In this document: positions 52,600 through 62,542 of the stretch, piece by piece
Layout of the letters: each line of letters opens with the position of its first letter
How positions within the stretch are numbered: position 1 is the stretch's first letter
Source of the DNA: Ridgeia piscesae
Lineage: Eukaryota; Annelida; Polychaeta; Sabellida; Siboglinidae
NCBI GenBank assembly: GCA_025642075.2
Contig: JAODUO010000470.1
Span: 370,600-434,599 of the forward strand
Direction: 5' to 3'
DNA: 64,000 nt
Notes under the pieces: model-generated
Told to the model about the DNA's origin: nothing
What the model saw: the letters and a program-made list of their open reading frames with translations, nothing else
The model's database searches: none
Made by a program: the position numbers and the translations under genes

Positions 52600-52990
52600 T
52601 TAACTGCAATTAGTACAGCAGTCCTCTGTTGTACTTTGATCATGATGTTTACAACCCTTGCAGGTAACAATGCAGGCTATGGGCCAATGTAAGGTTCTAA
52701 ATGTTTTTCACTCATGTAACTATTAATTTTAATCATGGGATCAGTGATATTACTACCTGCTGTCACGAGACTATTCTGACCCCCAACTAAAACAAATGTG
52801 TGCTTGTTTGTCATTTGCAAAGCAAAACTGCAAATTCTTAAAGGTGAGATCAATTTTTTAATATCGGACACTAGTGACTTATTATGTATGTCAAAACAAT
52901 TACTAGTAAAAGATTGATTGTGTATTGTATATTTTGACCATGCATATTCTACAGCAATAACAGCAGAGGCATACATGAAGTTATACAATA
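52600..52990 (-). pseudogene. Cys-rich C-terminal coding remnant
   Basis: The minus-strand frame 52,988-52,677 has ordinary protein composition (SDIKKLISPLRICSFALQ, then TFVLVGGQNSLVTAGSN) and stops at EPYIGP. A one-base shift continues as ACIVTCKGCKHHDQST and EDCCTNCS followed by a stop near 52,608, a CxxC...CC..C zinc-binding-like tail. I do not know the family. It may belong to a transposon or to a decayed host gene, possibly the same one as the acidic segment at 50,575-50,790. Confidence 0.35.
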
Positions 52991-53289
52991 TTCTACTGCC
53001 TAAATTAAAATACTAAATGTGTTCCCAGGTAATATTGCCAATTGACTTGGGTTGTGATGGGCAATGTCATTGGATAGACACATTAACATACTTAATAGTG
53101 ACACTATGTTAAGTGTGATTGATTCTGTAGCATGTTTTATTGTTGTTATACTCATTATTTCATAGAAAGTTGTGCGATGCACACATGTACAGATGTTACC
53201 AGAAACAAATACAATGACACCATACTCATAATGACAATAATATTTTACTAACCTGCATGGCTGTTTTTCGCCATTTCCTTTCTTGTCGT

Positions 53290-53537
53290 TTTTTTTATAT
53301 ATATATATAAATATAATTTTAAATAATTTTTTTAAATATATAATTATAATTTTAAAAAATTTTTAAATATATAATTTATTTATTTTAAAAAATCTTTTTA
53401 AAAATTTATTTTTTAAAAATTAAAAATAATATTTTAATTTATTATTTTAAAAATAAAAAATAAAAAATTTTTTTATATATATATATATATATTTTATATA
53501 TATATATAATTTAAAAATATTAAAAAAAATTTTATAA
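53290..53537. repeat. A/T homopolymer-rich tract, module C
   Basis: Runs of A and T with (TA)n pieces, at the same position as the AT tract 43,555-43,921 in module B but not alignable to it in detail. Confidence 0.8.
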
Positions 53538-54118
53538 AAAACACATTTAAAAGAACTATAAATTTAAGATAATAAAAAACGGCACAGGAAAAATTTGAAA
53601 TAATAAATAATTAATAAAAGATCTTAACTTAAATCGAGCGACAACACTAAATGAAGTCAGTGTTCGGGAATAAAAGGTCCGCTTGAATAAATGAGTCTTT
53701 AGAAGTGTTTTAAACTGTTTGGCCCATAGTATGTGGAAGATCACCCCATAGACACGAGGAGCGGCGACGGAGAAGGCTGTATGACCGTACTGGCGGAGAC
53801 GTGCCCTGGGCACACTCGGTAGGGAAGTGATGATCTCGCCGAGAGACAAAACATGACAAGAAGCAAAACTAATTATCAACAAATCAGCTGTCATAGACCA
53901 CAACCGTGAAACTTGAAACTGTCGCTGACACAGCGCGATTCGCGCTTCTTCACAACAGTTGCATGCATATATGGATTGATATTTAATGCACCGGGCGAGG
54001 ATTACTGCATAAACAACACCGACAGTCAACATGAAGACAGCTCATCGTTACACCTATTGCTGGCGACGCTAACGAGATAGAAAAACGCAAAACCTTCCTT
54101 CTATCATCAATAAAAAAC
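53538..54118 (-). mobile_element. LINE 3' remnant, module C copy
   Basis: Near-identical to 43,922-44,490, with the same reverse-transcriptase C-terminal frame (54,032-53,556). A single Ser-to-Pro change gives the more usual FSVAAPR. Near identity shows recent duplication with the gene. Confidence 0.65.
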
Positions 54119-54120
54119 AG

Positions 54121-55066
54121 CTAGTCTGTGTGCGTGTATGTGTGCGTGTATGTGTGCGTGTATGTGTGCGTGTATGTGTGCGTGTATGTGTGCGTGTATG
54201 TGTGCGTGTATGTGTGCTTGTATGTGTGCGTGTATGTGTGCTTGTATGTGTGCGTGTATGTGTGCGTGTATGTGTGCGTGTATGTGTGCGTGTATGGGTG
54301 CGTGTATGGGTGCGTGTATGGGTGCGTGTATGGGTGCGTGTATGGGTGCGTGTATGGGTGCGTGTATGGGTGCGTGTATGGGTGCGTGTATGGGTGCGTG
54401 TATGGGTGCGTGTATGGGTGCGTGTATGGGTGCGTGTATGGGTGCGTGTATGGGTGCGTGTATGGGTGCGTGTATGGGTGCGTGTATGGGTGCGTGTATG
54501 GGTGCGTGTATGGGTGCGTGTATGGGTGCGTGTATGGGTGCGTGTATGGGTGCGTGTATGGGTGCGTGTATGGGTGCGTGTATGGGTGCGTGTATGGGTG
54601 CGTGTATGGGTGCGTGTATGGGTGCGTGCGTGCGTGCGTGCGTGTGTGCGTGCGTGCGTGTGTGCGTGTGTGCGTGTGTGCGTGTGTGCGTGTGTGCGTG
54701 TGTGCGTGTGTGCGTGTGTGCGTGTGTGCGTGTGTGCGTGTGTGCGTGTGTGCGTGTGTGCGTGTGTGCGTGTGTGCGTGTGTGCGTGTGTGTGCGTGTG
54801 TGCGTGTGTGCGTGTGTGCGTGTGTGCGTGTGTGCGTGTGTGCGTGTGTGCGTGTGTGCGTGTGTGCGTGTGTGCGTGTGTGCGTGTGTGCGTGTGTGCG
54901 TGTGTGCGTGTGCGTGTGTGCGGCGCGTGTACGCGTGTGTGCGTGTGTGCGTGTGTGCGTGTGTGCGTGTGTGCGTGTGTGCGTGTGTGCGCGTGTGCGC
55001 GTGTGCGCGTGTGCGCGTGTGCGCGTGTGCGCGTGTGTGCGCGTGTGTGCGTGCGTGCGCGCGCAT
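54121..55066. repeat. segmented GT-rich microsatellite, module C
   Basis: Three consecutive zones: the 12-mer GTGTGCGTGTAT (54,126-54,295), the 12-mer GGGTGCGTGTAT (54,296-54,625), then the 8-mer GTGTGTGC (54,650-54,995), ending in GTGTGCGC units. It is open in nearly all frames. Not a gene. Confidence 0.95.
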
Positions 55067-55646
55067 TTGTTTTGCATGGCAACTCCAAGGAATAGATCCT
55101 GTATCCCATTATCATTGCTCAGCTCGATGTATATACGTATGTGTCAAAGGTAAATCCCAGCTTTTCCTCCTAACCCCTAACGCTATAACCAGTTCTAAAA
55201 AAAACACTAGACTATCTCATCTCGTGCACTGTCTCTTGGTGATGTCTCCACTAATTCGTGACATCACTCTAATGAACTCTCAACAACATTCTCGTTTACC
55301 AGGAACGTTGAATTTGACGCACACATTCAACTAATTCTTCTGACTTTGCGAAGTGGCGCGTTAGATGAATGGATCAAGGATGTGGCCATATACACCATAT
55401 TAGTTTATAGCGACGGTGTCAGTACTGAGTCATGCATGCATCTCGACTGGTAGGACGTCTGCGCGTTGCTGGACCCGCCCCGATATTTGATACACCATAC
55501 TATAGGTGTGTTTGTGTGAAATATGTTCATTACATGAAGGCAACTGCGCTATTATGACAGCTTTGCTTCAGTTCCATTAACACGTGTCTCTTCGTGGCGT
55601 TAGATTTCAAAAGCCAGACACAAAACAAACGGCGGTGTCCCGAAAG
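55067..55646 (+). promoter_or_regulatory. upstream flank of copy C
   Basis: Unit-conserved region shared with 45,281-45,857 and, for its first part, with 63,838-64,000. Blocks around 55,470-55,510 (GGACCCGCCCCG, ACTATAGGTG) and 55,590-55,610 (GTGGCGTTAGAT) are also kept in diverged copy A, so they are the best promoter or 5' UTR candidates. Confidence 0.6.
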
Positions 55647-57206
55647 ATGTCATTCCTGTTGGTTCTGCTGATCGCCGCCGTGGTCGGGTGTACGGGCAGC
55701 ACGTGGTGGTGTGACGGGTCCGGATGTGACGTCAGCAGGTGGACTCTGTTATACGAGCACGACGCCAAGGGCGAGCCGGTCTACGGCCGACGCGACGACC
55801 TGCTGAAGGCGCTGCGAGACGGCGGCACCGTCGGCGTGTACGTGCCGCACTTCCGGTACGCCATCGCAGCCGAGCATGTGCATATGGAAGACGGCCACGT
55901 GTGCGCGCAGATCTGGAAGAACGCGTGCATCGCCTCTTGGATGTCCTTCAAGCGCGACGTGTACTGGTGGATGCTCATGTTGTGTACTTCCGGTTACGGG
56001 CAGGCATCGCGCTACTACGTCGGTGGCAAGTTCCGCAGTCGCAACGACTACTCGCTCGCCGTCCAGTGGTACGTCAAGTACCCGATAAGCTTGAGAAACG
56101 TATTGACGCTGAAATCCGGCGGGTGGATCGATTCGGGGAACGTTGGTCTCCTGCAGCAGGCGGTGTTGTCGGGGAAGGCGGTTTACGCGCAGGTGGTGGA
56201 CGGTTCCAAAACCGAGCTCCTGACTTTGACCAGCATTGCTCTCAAGAACGTCAACGTCGTTGCTCAGGCGAAAAACCGCGTCAGTATGAAGCCATGCTTC
56301 GAGGGCCGGTGTCAGTTCGAAGACAGAGCGCTGTGGTTGACCTACTTCTTCACGACGGCAAGACAGAGCAACGTTGTCATAGCTCGACGCGTTGTAGACC
56401 AAGCAACTCGGCTAATCGACTTGTCGAAGGTGGCGTCCGTTGTGTGGCTGGTCGACAATTGTTGGTCACTCGCGCTCACCCACGACGGATCCGGGAAGGT
56501 GACGCAGGGCTGCCTGGAATGTCTCCGCGACTCCGTGCGGGCTGGACACAGGGTCCGAGTGAGGCTGCCCGGACTCGACAACTTGGTGGCGGAAGCGGAC
56601 GGCTTGATTATCAAGAACGGGGTGTTGAGTGGTTACTTCCTATCCCTCGTCAGCGATCACATTGACGTACTTCCGGATGTCGCGCCAGCGCACGCCACGC
56701 ACGCCGTCTGGATGACCATCTCGACGTCCGGCGTTGTGCGCATGCGCCGCCAAAAGCTGGGCAGCACGGTGGCCGGCAATAGCACAACGCTTGAATTTGA
56801 CAGCGTCATGTGGTACATCGACACACGCCCGTGGCAACTGACGTTATCCGTCGACAAAGAAGGAACTGTAACGGGCGGAAGTAAACTGGCGCTGACGGAA
56901 GCCGTCAAGAAAGGAGCCACCGTCCGCTACGCCATCAAATATTCCGGGGACGCGGTGAAGGTGGTCGGCGTGCACAATCTGCACGTGCACGGAAGTGACG
57001 TCAGCGCCGAGAACACGGTCGCCATCAGACTGAAGCCAGCGGCGGGGAATCCGGCCGAGTTCGATTTCCCGAAGACGCCATATTGGTATTTCACGATTGT
57101 CACGACGACTGGAAGACACGAGACGTCAAGTTGGAGGTACGGCAGACACGAGTCACGTTCTCGACATGTCAGGCATTTCGCGGTCGACTGGTTCATTCTC
57201 TACTAG
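55647..57206 (+). CDS. secreted four-repeat protein, copy C (intact)
   Basis: Single-exon frame of 519 codons. The ATG at 55,647 matches the conserved start of the other copies; the upstream codon is GTG. Signal peptide is about residues 1-17 (MSFLLVLLIAAVVGCTG), followed by WWCDGSGC (20-27). Four repeats lie at about 32-146, 147-270, 271-394 and 395-519. Shared marks are a Trp/Leu strand with D..G (YEHDAKGEP, AHDGSGK-like, SVDKEGTV), L..A(V/L)..G..V.V, a Trp plus (T/S)(T/S)(S/T)G block (WWMLMLCTSGYG, WMTISTSGV, YFTIVTTTG), and a final V.W(Y/F/L). Repeat 2 is the least regular. The last repeat ends the protein exactly at DWFILY. I do not recognise the family. The regular Trp-containing strands suggest a beta-rich binding module, which is inference. 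Intact and probably the functional reference copy. Confidence 0.9.
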   Translation: MSFLLVLLIAAVVGCTGSTWWCDGSGCDVSRWTLLYEHDAKGEPVYGRRDDLLKALRDGGTVGVYVPHFRYAIAAEHVHMEDGHVCAQIWKNACIASWMSFKRDVYWWMLMLCTSGYGQASRYYVGGKFRSRNDYSLAVQWYVKYPISLRNVLTLKSGGWIDSGNVGLLQQAVLSGKAVYAQVVDGSKTELLTLTSIALKNVNVVAQAKNRVSMKPCFEGRCQFEDRALWLTYFFTTARQSNVVIARRVVDQATRLIDLSKVASVVWLVDNCWSLALTHDGSGKVTQGCLECLRDSVRAGHRVRVRLPGLDNLVAEADGLIIKNGVLSGYFLSLVSDHIDVLPDVAPAHATHAVWMTISTSGVVRMRRQKLGSTVAGNSTTLEFDSVMWYIDTRPWQLTLSVDKEGTVTGGSKLALTEAVKKGATVRYAIKYSGDAVKVVGVHNLHVHGSDVSAENTVAIRLKPAAGNPAEFDFPKTPYWYFTIVTTTGRHETSSWRYGRHESRSRHVRHFAVDWFILY

Positions 57207-58146
57207 GTACCGTTGTAGTGTTTACATTTTTCCGAGCGTTAAAAAATATCCGGGTGACATGCGCGAGTCCGTCGTTGTCATTGGTTACCATTGAGTGTGT
57301 TAATGATTTCCGCTGAATCTCATATTAAATGCATCTTTAGCCTGACATATATCGGCCACTATGAGCAAAATGATGTATCTAATATTTCAGCAAAGTTGTT
57401 TGTCGCAAATTAACACTAGGCAAGCAGGTTTGTGAGGCATGTTTTGATAGAACCGCAAATCACGTGACTTCAGTCCGCCATAATCTGTGACAGTGATTTA
57501 AACAAGCGAATAGGTTAAAGTATTGAATAACATTTTAAGCAACTCTTCACTCTAACAACCACAGGAGAGTTGACGAAAAGCCCATTATATAATAAATGCT
57601 TTGAGTTTCGCTGCACATGGGTGATTTTATATGTATCACGTATGAGCAGAAATGTCATCCGGAAATTATTTAACGCCTGGAAAGATAAAAGCGCGACACC
57701 GTCACAACGAATCTTGTTACATTTGAATGCGACAGGATGGGACATGTCGAAGGATTTATTTAATCAGAGGGGCTACCTTGTGTGTGTGGGGGGTGTCGTA
57801 GTAGGGGGAGACTGAGGTATCGTGACCGGTGGGGCGCCATACAAATCGGCTCTCTTTGGTTCAATTTTACGCCAATAAACTGGAGACGACGAAGCGATAT
57901 ATTGTTCTATGTATATTTTGTTAAGCACAATGTTTGTCAGTTTGAAACAAAATTCGTTTTATTTTGTTTAAAATGATACAATCTAGTATTTTACCTGCAG
58001 AAAAACGTTATTCTCTTTGACAGTTCCAATATGCCTTACTTTATACTTAAAGTAACTACAAATCACACAGGGAAACCAACACATGTCCAGTTTGGTTTAT
58101 GGGCTGTAGAATATCGGATGTGGTCCTTTTTCAATGAGAGTTTGAT
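57207..58146 (+). other. downstream flank of copy C
   Basis: Matches 47,415-48,369. AATAAA signals at 57,591-57,596 and 57,874-57,879. Short frames here are not conserved in length between copies. Confidence 0.65.
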
Positions 58147-60057
58147 GACACATTACGTGACCATCTGTGTGACACTAACAACCTAAAGGGAAACACATTA
58201 CGCGACCATCTGTGTGACATTAACAACTTAAAGGGAAACACATTACGTGACCATCTGTGTGACACTAACAACTTAAAGGGAAACACATTACGCGACCATC
58301 TGTGTGACACTAACAACTTAAAGGGAAACACATTACGTGACCATTGTGTGAAAACTTAAAAACAACCTTAAAAAGGGAAACACATTACGCGACCATCTGT
58401 GTGACATTAACAACTTAAAGGGAAACACATTACGCTGACCATCTGTGTGACATTAACAACTTAAAGGGAAACACATTACGTGACCATCTGTGTGACATTA
58501 ACAACTTAAAGGGAAACACATTACGCGACCATCTGTGTGACACTAACAACTTAAAGGGAAACACATTACGTGACCATTGTGTGACACTAACAACTAAAGG
58601 GAAACACATTACGCGACCATCTGTGTGACATTAACAACTTAAAGGGAAACACATTACGCGACCATCTGTGTGACACTAACAACTTAAAGGGAAACACATT
58701 ACGTGACCATTGTGTGACACTAACAACGTAAAGGGAAACACATTACGCAACCATCTGTGTGACACTAACAACTTAAAGGGAAACACATTACGCGACCATC
58801 TGTGTGACACTAACAACTTAAAGGGAAACACATTACGTGACCATCTGTGTGACACTAACAACTTAAAGGGAAACACATTACGTGACCATCTGTGTGACAC
58901 TAACAACTTAAAGGGAAACACATTACGGGACCATCTGTGTGACACTAACAACTTAAAGGGAAACACATTACGGACCATCTGTGTGACACTAACAACTTAA
59001 AGGGAAACACATTACGGACCATCTGTGTGACACTAACAACTTAAAGGGAAACACATTACGCGACCATCTGTGTGACACTAACAACTTAAAGGGAAACACA
59101 TTACGTGACCATCTGTGTGACACTAACAACTTAAAGGGAAACACATTACGGACCATCTGTGTGACACTAACAACTTAAAGGGAAACACATTACGCGACCA
59201 TCTGTGTGACACTAACAACTTAAAGGGAAACACATTACGGGCCATCTGTGTGACACTAACAACTTAAAGGGAAACACATTACGTGACCATTGTGTGACAC
59301 TAACAACCTAAAGGGAAACACATTACGCGACCATCTGTGTGACACTAACAACTTAAAGGGAAACACATTACGTGACCATCTGTGTGACACTAACAACTTA
59401 AAGGGAAACACATTACGTGACCATCTGTGTGACACTAACAACCTAAAGGGAAACACATTACGGACCATCTGTGTGACACTAACAACTTAAAGGGAAACAC
59501 ATTACGTGACCATTTGTGTGACACTAACAACTTAAAGGGAAACACATTACGCGACCATCTGTGTGACACTAACAACTTAAAGGGAAACACATTACGTGAC
59601 CATCTGTGTGACACTAACAACCTAAAGGGAAACACATTACGTGACCATTTGTGTGACACTAACAACTTATAGGGAAACACATTACGCGACCATCTGTGTG
59701 ACACTAACAACTTAAAGGGAAACACATTACGTGACCATCTGTGTGACACTAACAACTTAAAGGGAAACACATTACGTGACCATCTGTGTGACACTAACAA
59801 CTTAAAGGGAAACACATTACGCGACCATCTGTGTGACACTAACAACTTAAAGGGAAACACATTACGCGACCATCTGTGTGACACTAACAACTTAAAGGGA
59901 AACACATTACGTGACCATCTGTGTGACACTAACAACTTAAATGGAAACACATTACGCGACCATCTGTGTGACACTAACAACTTAAAGGGAAACACATTAC
60001 GCGACCATCTGTGTGACACTAACAACTTAAAGGGAAACACATTACGCGACCATCTGT
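58147..60057. repeat. 45-bp minisatellite, module C (about 42 units)
   Basis: Same unit as 48,370-48,815 but four times as many copies. Units alternate between ACGTGACC and ACGCGACC, some have ACGGACC, and several lose one to three bases around CCATCTGTG. The array runs straight into a (TATG)n repeat at 60,057. Confidence 0.95.
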
Positions 60058-60503
60058 GTATGTATGTATGCATGTATGTATGTGTATGTATGCATATGTA
60101 TGCATATGTATGCATGTATATTTATGTATGTTGTATGCATGTATGTATGTATGTATAAGTACATGTACGTGTATGATGCTATGTACTGTATGTATTATTA
60201 ATGATATTACTGTATGTATGTATGTATGTACATATGTATTAATGTATGTACATATATGTAATTATAAAAACGTATGTGTATGTATGTATGTATGTATGTA
60301 TGTATGTATGTATGTATGTATGTATGTATGTATGTATGTATGTATGTATGTATGTATGTATGTATGTATGTATGTATGTATGTATGTATGTATGTGTGTA
60401 AGTATGCGTACGTACGTACGTACGTACGTACGTACTATATATATAATATATACTGTATGTATGTATGTATGTACATACGTACATGTACATATGTACTATG
60501 TAC

Positions 60504-60541
<38 letters not shown>

Positions 60542-61079
60542 TGTATGTATGTATGTATGTATGTATGTATGTATGTATGTATGTATGTATGTATGTATGT
60601 ATGTATGTATGTATGTATGTATGTATGTATGTATGTATGTATGTATGTATGTATGTATGTATGTATGTATGTATGTATGTATGTATGTATGTATGTATGT
60701 ATGTATGTATGTATGTATGTATGTATGTATGTATGTATGTATGTATGAATGTATGCATGTATGAATGTATGTATGTATGTATGTATGTATGTATGTATCT
60801 ATGTATGTATGTATGTATGTATGTATGTATGCATGTATGTATGTGTATGTATGCATATGTATGCATATGTATGCATTATATTTATGTATGTATGTATGTA
60901 TGTATGTATGTATGTATGTATGTATGTATGTATGTATGTATGTATGTATGTATGTATGTATGTATGTTTGTATGTTTGTATGTATGTATGTATGTATGTA
61001 TGTATGTATGTATGTATGTATGTATGTATGTATGTATGTATGTATGTATGTATGTATGTATGTATGTATGTAGTGTATG
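60058..61079. repeat. (TATG)n microsatellite
   Basis: About 1 kb of TATG units broken by TACG, TA and unique patches (60,150-60,270 and 60,415-60,540). Open frames read as Met-Tyr-Val-Cys or Thr-Tyr-Ile-His and are not genes. Confidence 0.95.
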
Positions 61080-61146
61080 TATATGCTATGTATTATATGT
61101 ATATTATTAACATTATACTATTATGTACTGCATGTATTATCATCAT

Positions 61147-61214
<68 letters not shown>

Positions 61215-61325
61215 ATATATATATGTAGTATTGTATGTAGTTATATATGTACATATGTATGGATGGATGTATGTATGCATGCGTGTGTGTATGTGCGTGT
61301 GTGCGAGCGTGCGCGCGCGTATTTG
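61080..61325. repeat. (TA)n, (TG)n and mixed low-complexity tail
   Basis: TA run at about 61,150-61,200, then GTGTGT, TATGGATG and GCGC units. Confidence 0.85.
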
Positions 61326-61492
61326 CAAGTAGTAAGAGGAACACTGTAACTGACGTATTATGTAAAACACCTACCGAATTATTGTTAAAATAAAGACCAC
61401 CCAGTAGTTGTGCACATATTTTTATTCAAGCTACAAGCTACAAGCCGCACTACTTAGCTGAGATGTCATTCCACATACGGGTATGGCTACTA

Positions 61493-61541
<49 letters not shown>

Positions 61542-61906
61542 ATTAAGATCCATAATTGCGATACCAATACATTTAGTGTATTATATTGATAAAATAAGCA
61601 TTCCTCTTTGAACAACTAGCAATGTAACATGTAATCAAGTTATTGTGATAAACTAGGCGTTTTATACGGTACAGGAAATGTATTTCAACACGACAGACTG
61701 CCGACCGGCGGCAAGTTCACAGACCGTGTCTAATTGTTGTCCACAAAGTCACTATCGCGACTGCCAAACTTACTGTAGAACATACTGCGATCGTCAAAGG
61801 CAAACATTGTAGTTTTGAGTAACCATTTCTACCACGCCCAATGTGTCACAGCACAACCAAGTATAATGAGGCTGCACGTGATAGTATTAAATAGGCGAAA
61901 GCCTGC
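61326..61906. other. non-coding downstream of the lectin exon
   Basis: Unique AT-rich DNA with a (TA)n run at 61,496-61,537. No feature besides the poly(A) signal of the next entry. Confidence 0.4.
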
Positions 61907-61912
61907 TTTATT
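61907..61912 (-). terminator. poly(A) signal of the lectin-like exon
   Basis: AATAAA on the minus strand, about 235 bases after the stop codon of the C-type lectin exon. Placement is typical for a short 3' UTR. Confidence 0.5.
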
Positions 61913-62144
61913 CTGGTAAAAGATAAGCATGCATCGTGGAACACTGTGTCATTCATCACTGCTACCTTACAATTTATATTTTATAGGTATGAACTTGTTC
62001 AAGCACTTATGTGGCAAATATGTCTTGACACATATTTTCATGATGTTTTCTTCATGTGCACAATTTGGAGTTAACATATTGCCGAAGTTCAACTACTTTG
62101 ATAGAACAGCGGCCACAACTGGACAGGGACTTCTATGCAGTCCT

Positions 62145-62425
62145 CTATTTTGTCAACGTGTTCCATTTGCCACGAGGATTAGGAAATTCGCAGATAGGGA
62201 AGTATTTTCTGGAAATGTACTCGTCATTCCAACCAAAGCCAGATCCATGTTTGAGGGAATAAACACACACCCAGGTTTTGGTATTTTTATGGAAGTAGTT
62301 CGGCTCATTAGGCCACCACCCCGTGTAGGTGAATTCTGTTCCTGTTGCCATCCAAGTCCACGGAATATCGGTTGCCGGTTTCGTGCCCGACGTCATTCCC
62401 ACTATTCCCAACTCTGGCTTATTTG
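62145..62425 (-). CDS. C-type lectin-like domain, terminal exon
   Basis: On the minus strand a good acceptor (TTTGGTTTGTTTCAG) precedes 62,425. The exon opens with two bases of a split codon and runs 92 codons to a stop at 62,145. It encodes the C-terminal half of a C-type lectin-like domain: WTWMATGTEFTYTGWWPNEPN carries the EPN motif linked to mannose-type calcium-dependent sugar binding. VCVYSLKHGSGFGWNDEY follows with the WND motif, then FPICEF with the last Cys. The Cys normally found a few residues after WND is Ile here (WNDEYIS), so one of the two conserved disulphides is lost. Perlucin-like proteins of molluscs have this form. No upstream exon is visible: 66 bases beyond the acceptor a 1.3-kb microsatellite starts, followed by the flank of the next four-repeat module. 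Confidence 0.8.
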
Positions 62426-62488
62426 CTGAAACAAACCAAATGTGTGCTTCCGATTAAACATAGTGAAACACACTCGAACCATGCAATA

Positions 62489-62490
<2 letters not shown>

Positions 62491-62542
<52 letters not shown>

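Larger units (their letters stand above)
49831..53289. other. module-specific spacer, mostly non-coding
   Basis: About 3.5 kb of AT-rich DNA present between copies B and C and not seen elsewhere in the window. Besides the two minus-strand remnants listed separately, the 120-codon plus frame 51,089-51,451 follows a good acceptor-like TTTTCTCATTGCAG at 51,120 but has no recognisable motif. Confidence 0.4.

Noticed and set aside
54069..55334. Frames of 320-398 codons (Cys-Met-Gly-Ala, Thr-His-Ala-Arg types)
   Set aside because: Microsatellite translations in a 12-bp and 8-bp repeat.
58131..60115. Repeat protein with 15-residue units, or a CRISPR array
   Set aside because: 45-bp units are directly adjacent without unique spacers, frames break at unit indels, and there is no start region or cas gene. 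It is a minisatellite downstream of a gene.
60056..61344. Met-Tyr-Val-Cys and His-Thr-Tyr-Ile repeat frames
   Set aside because: Translations of (TATG)n.
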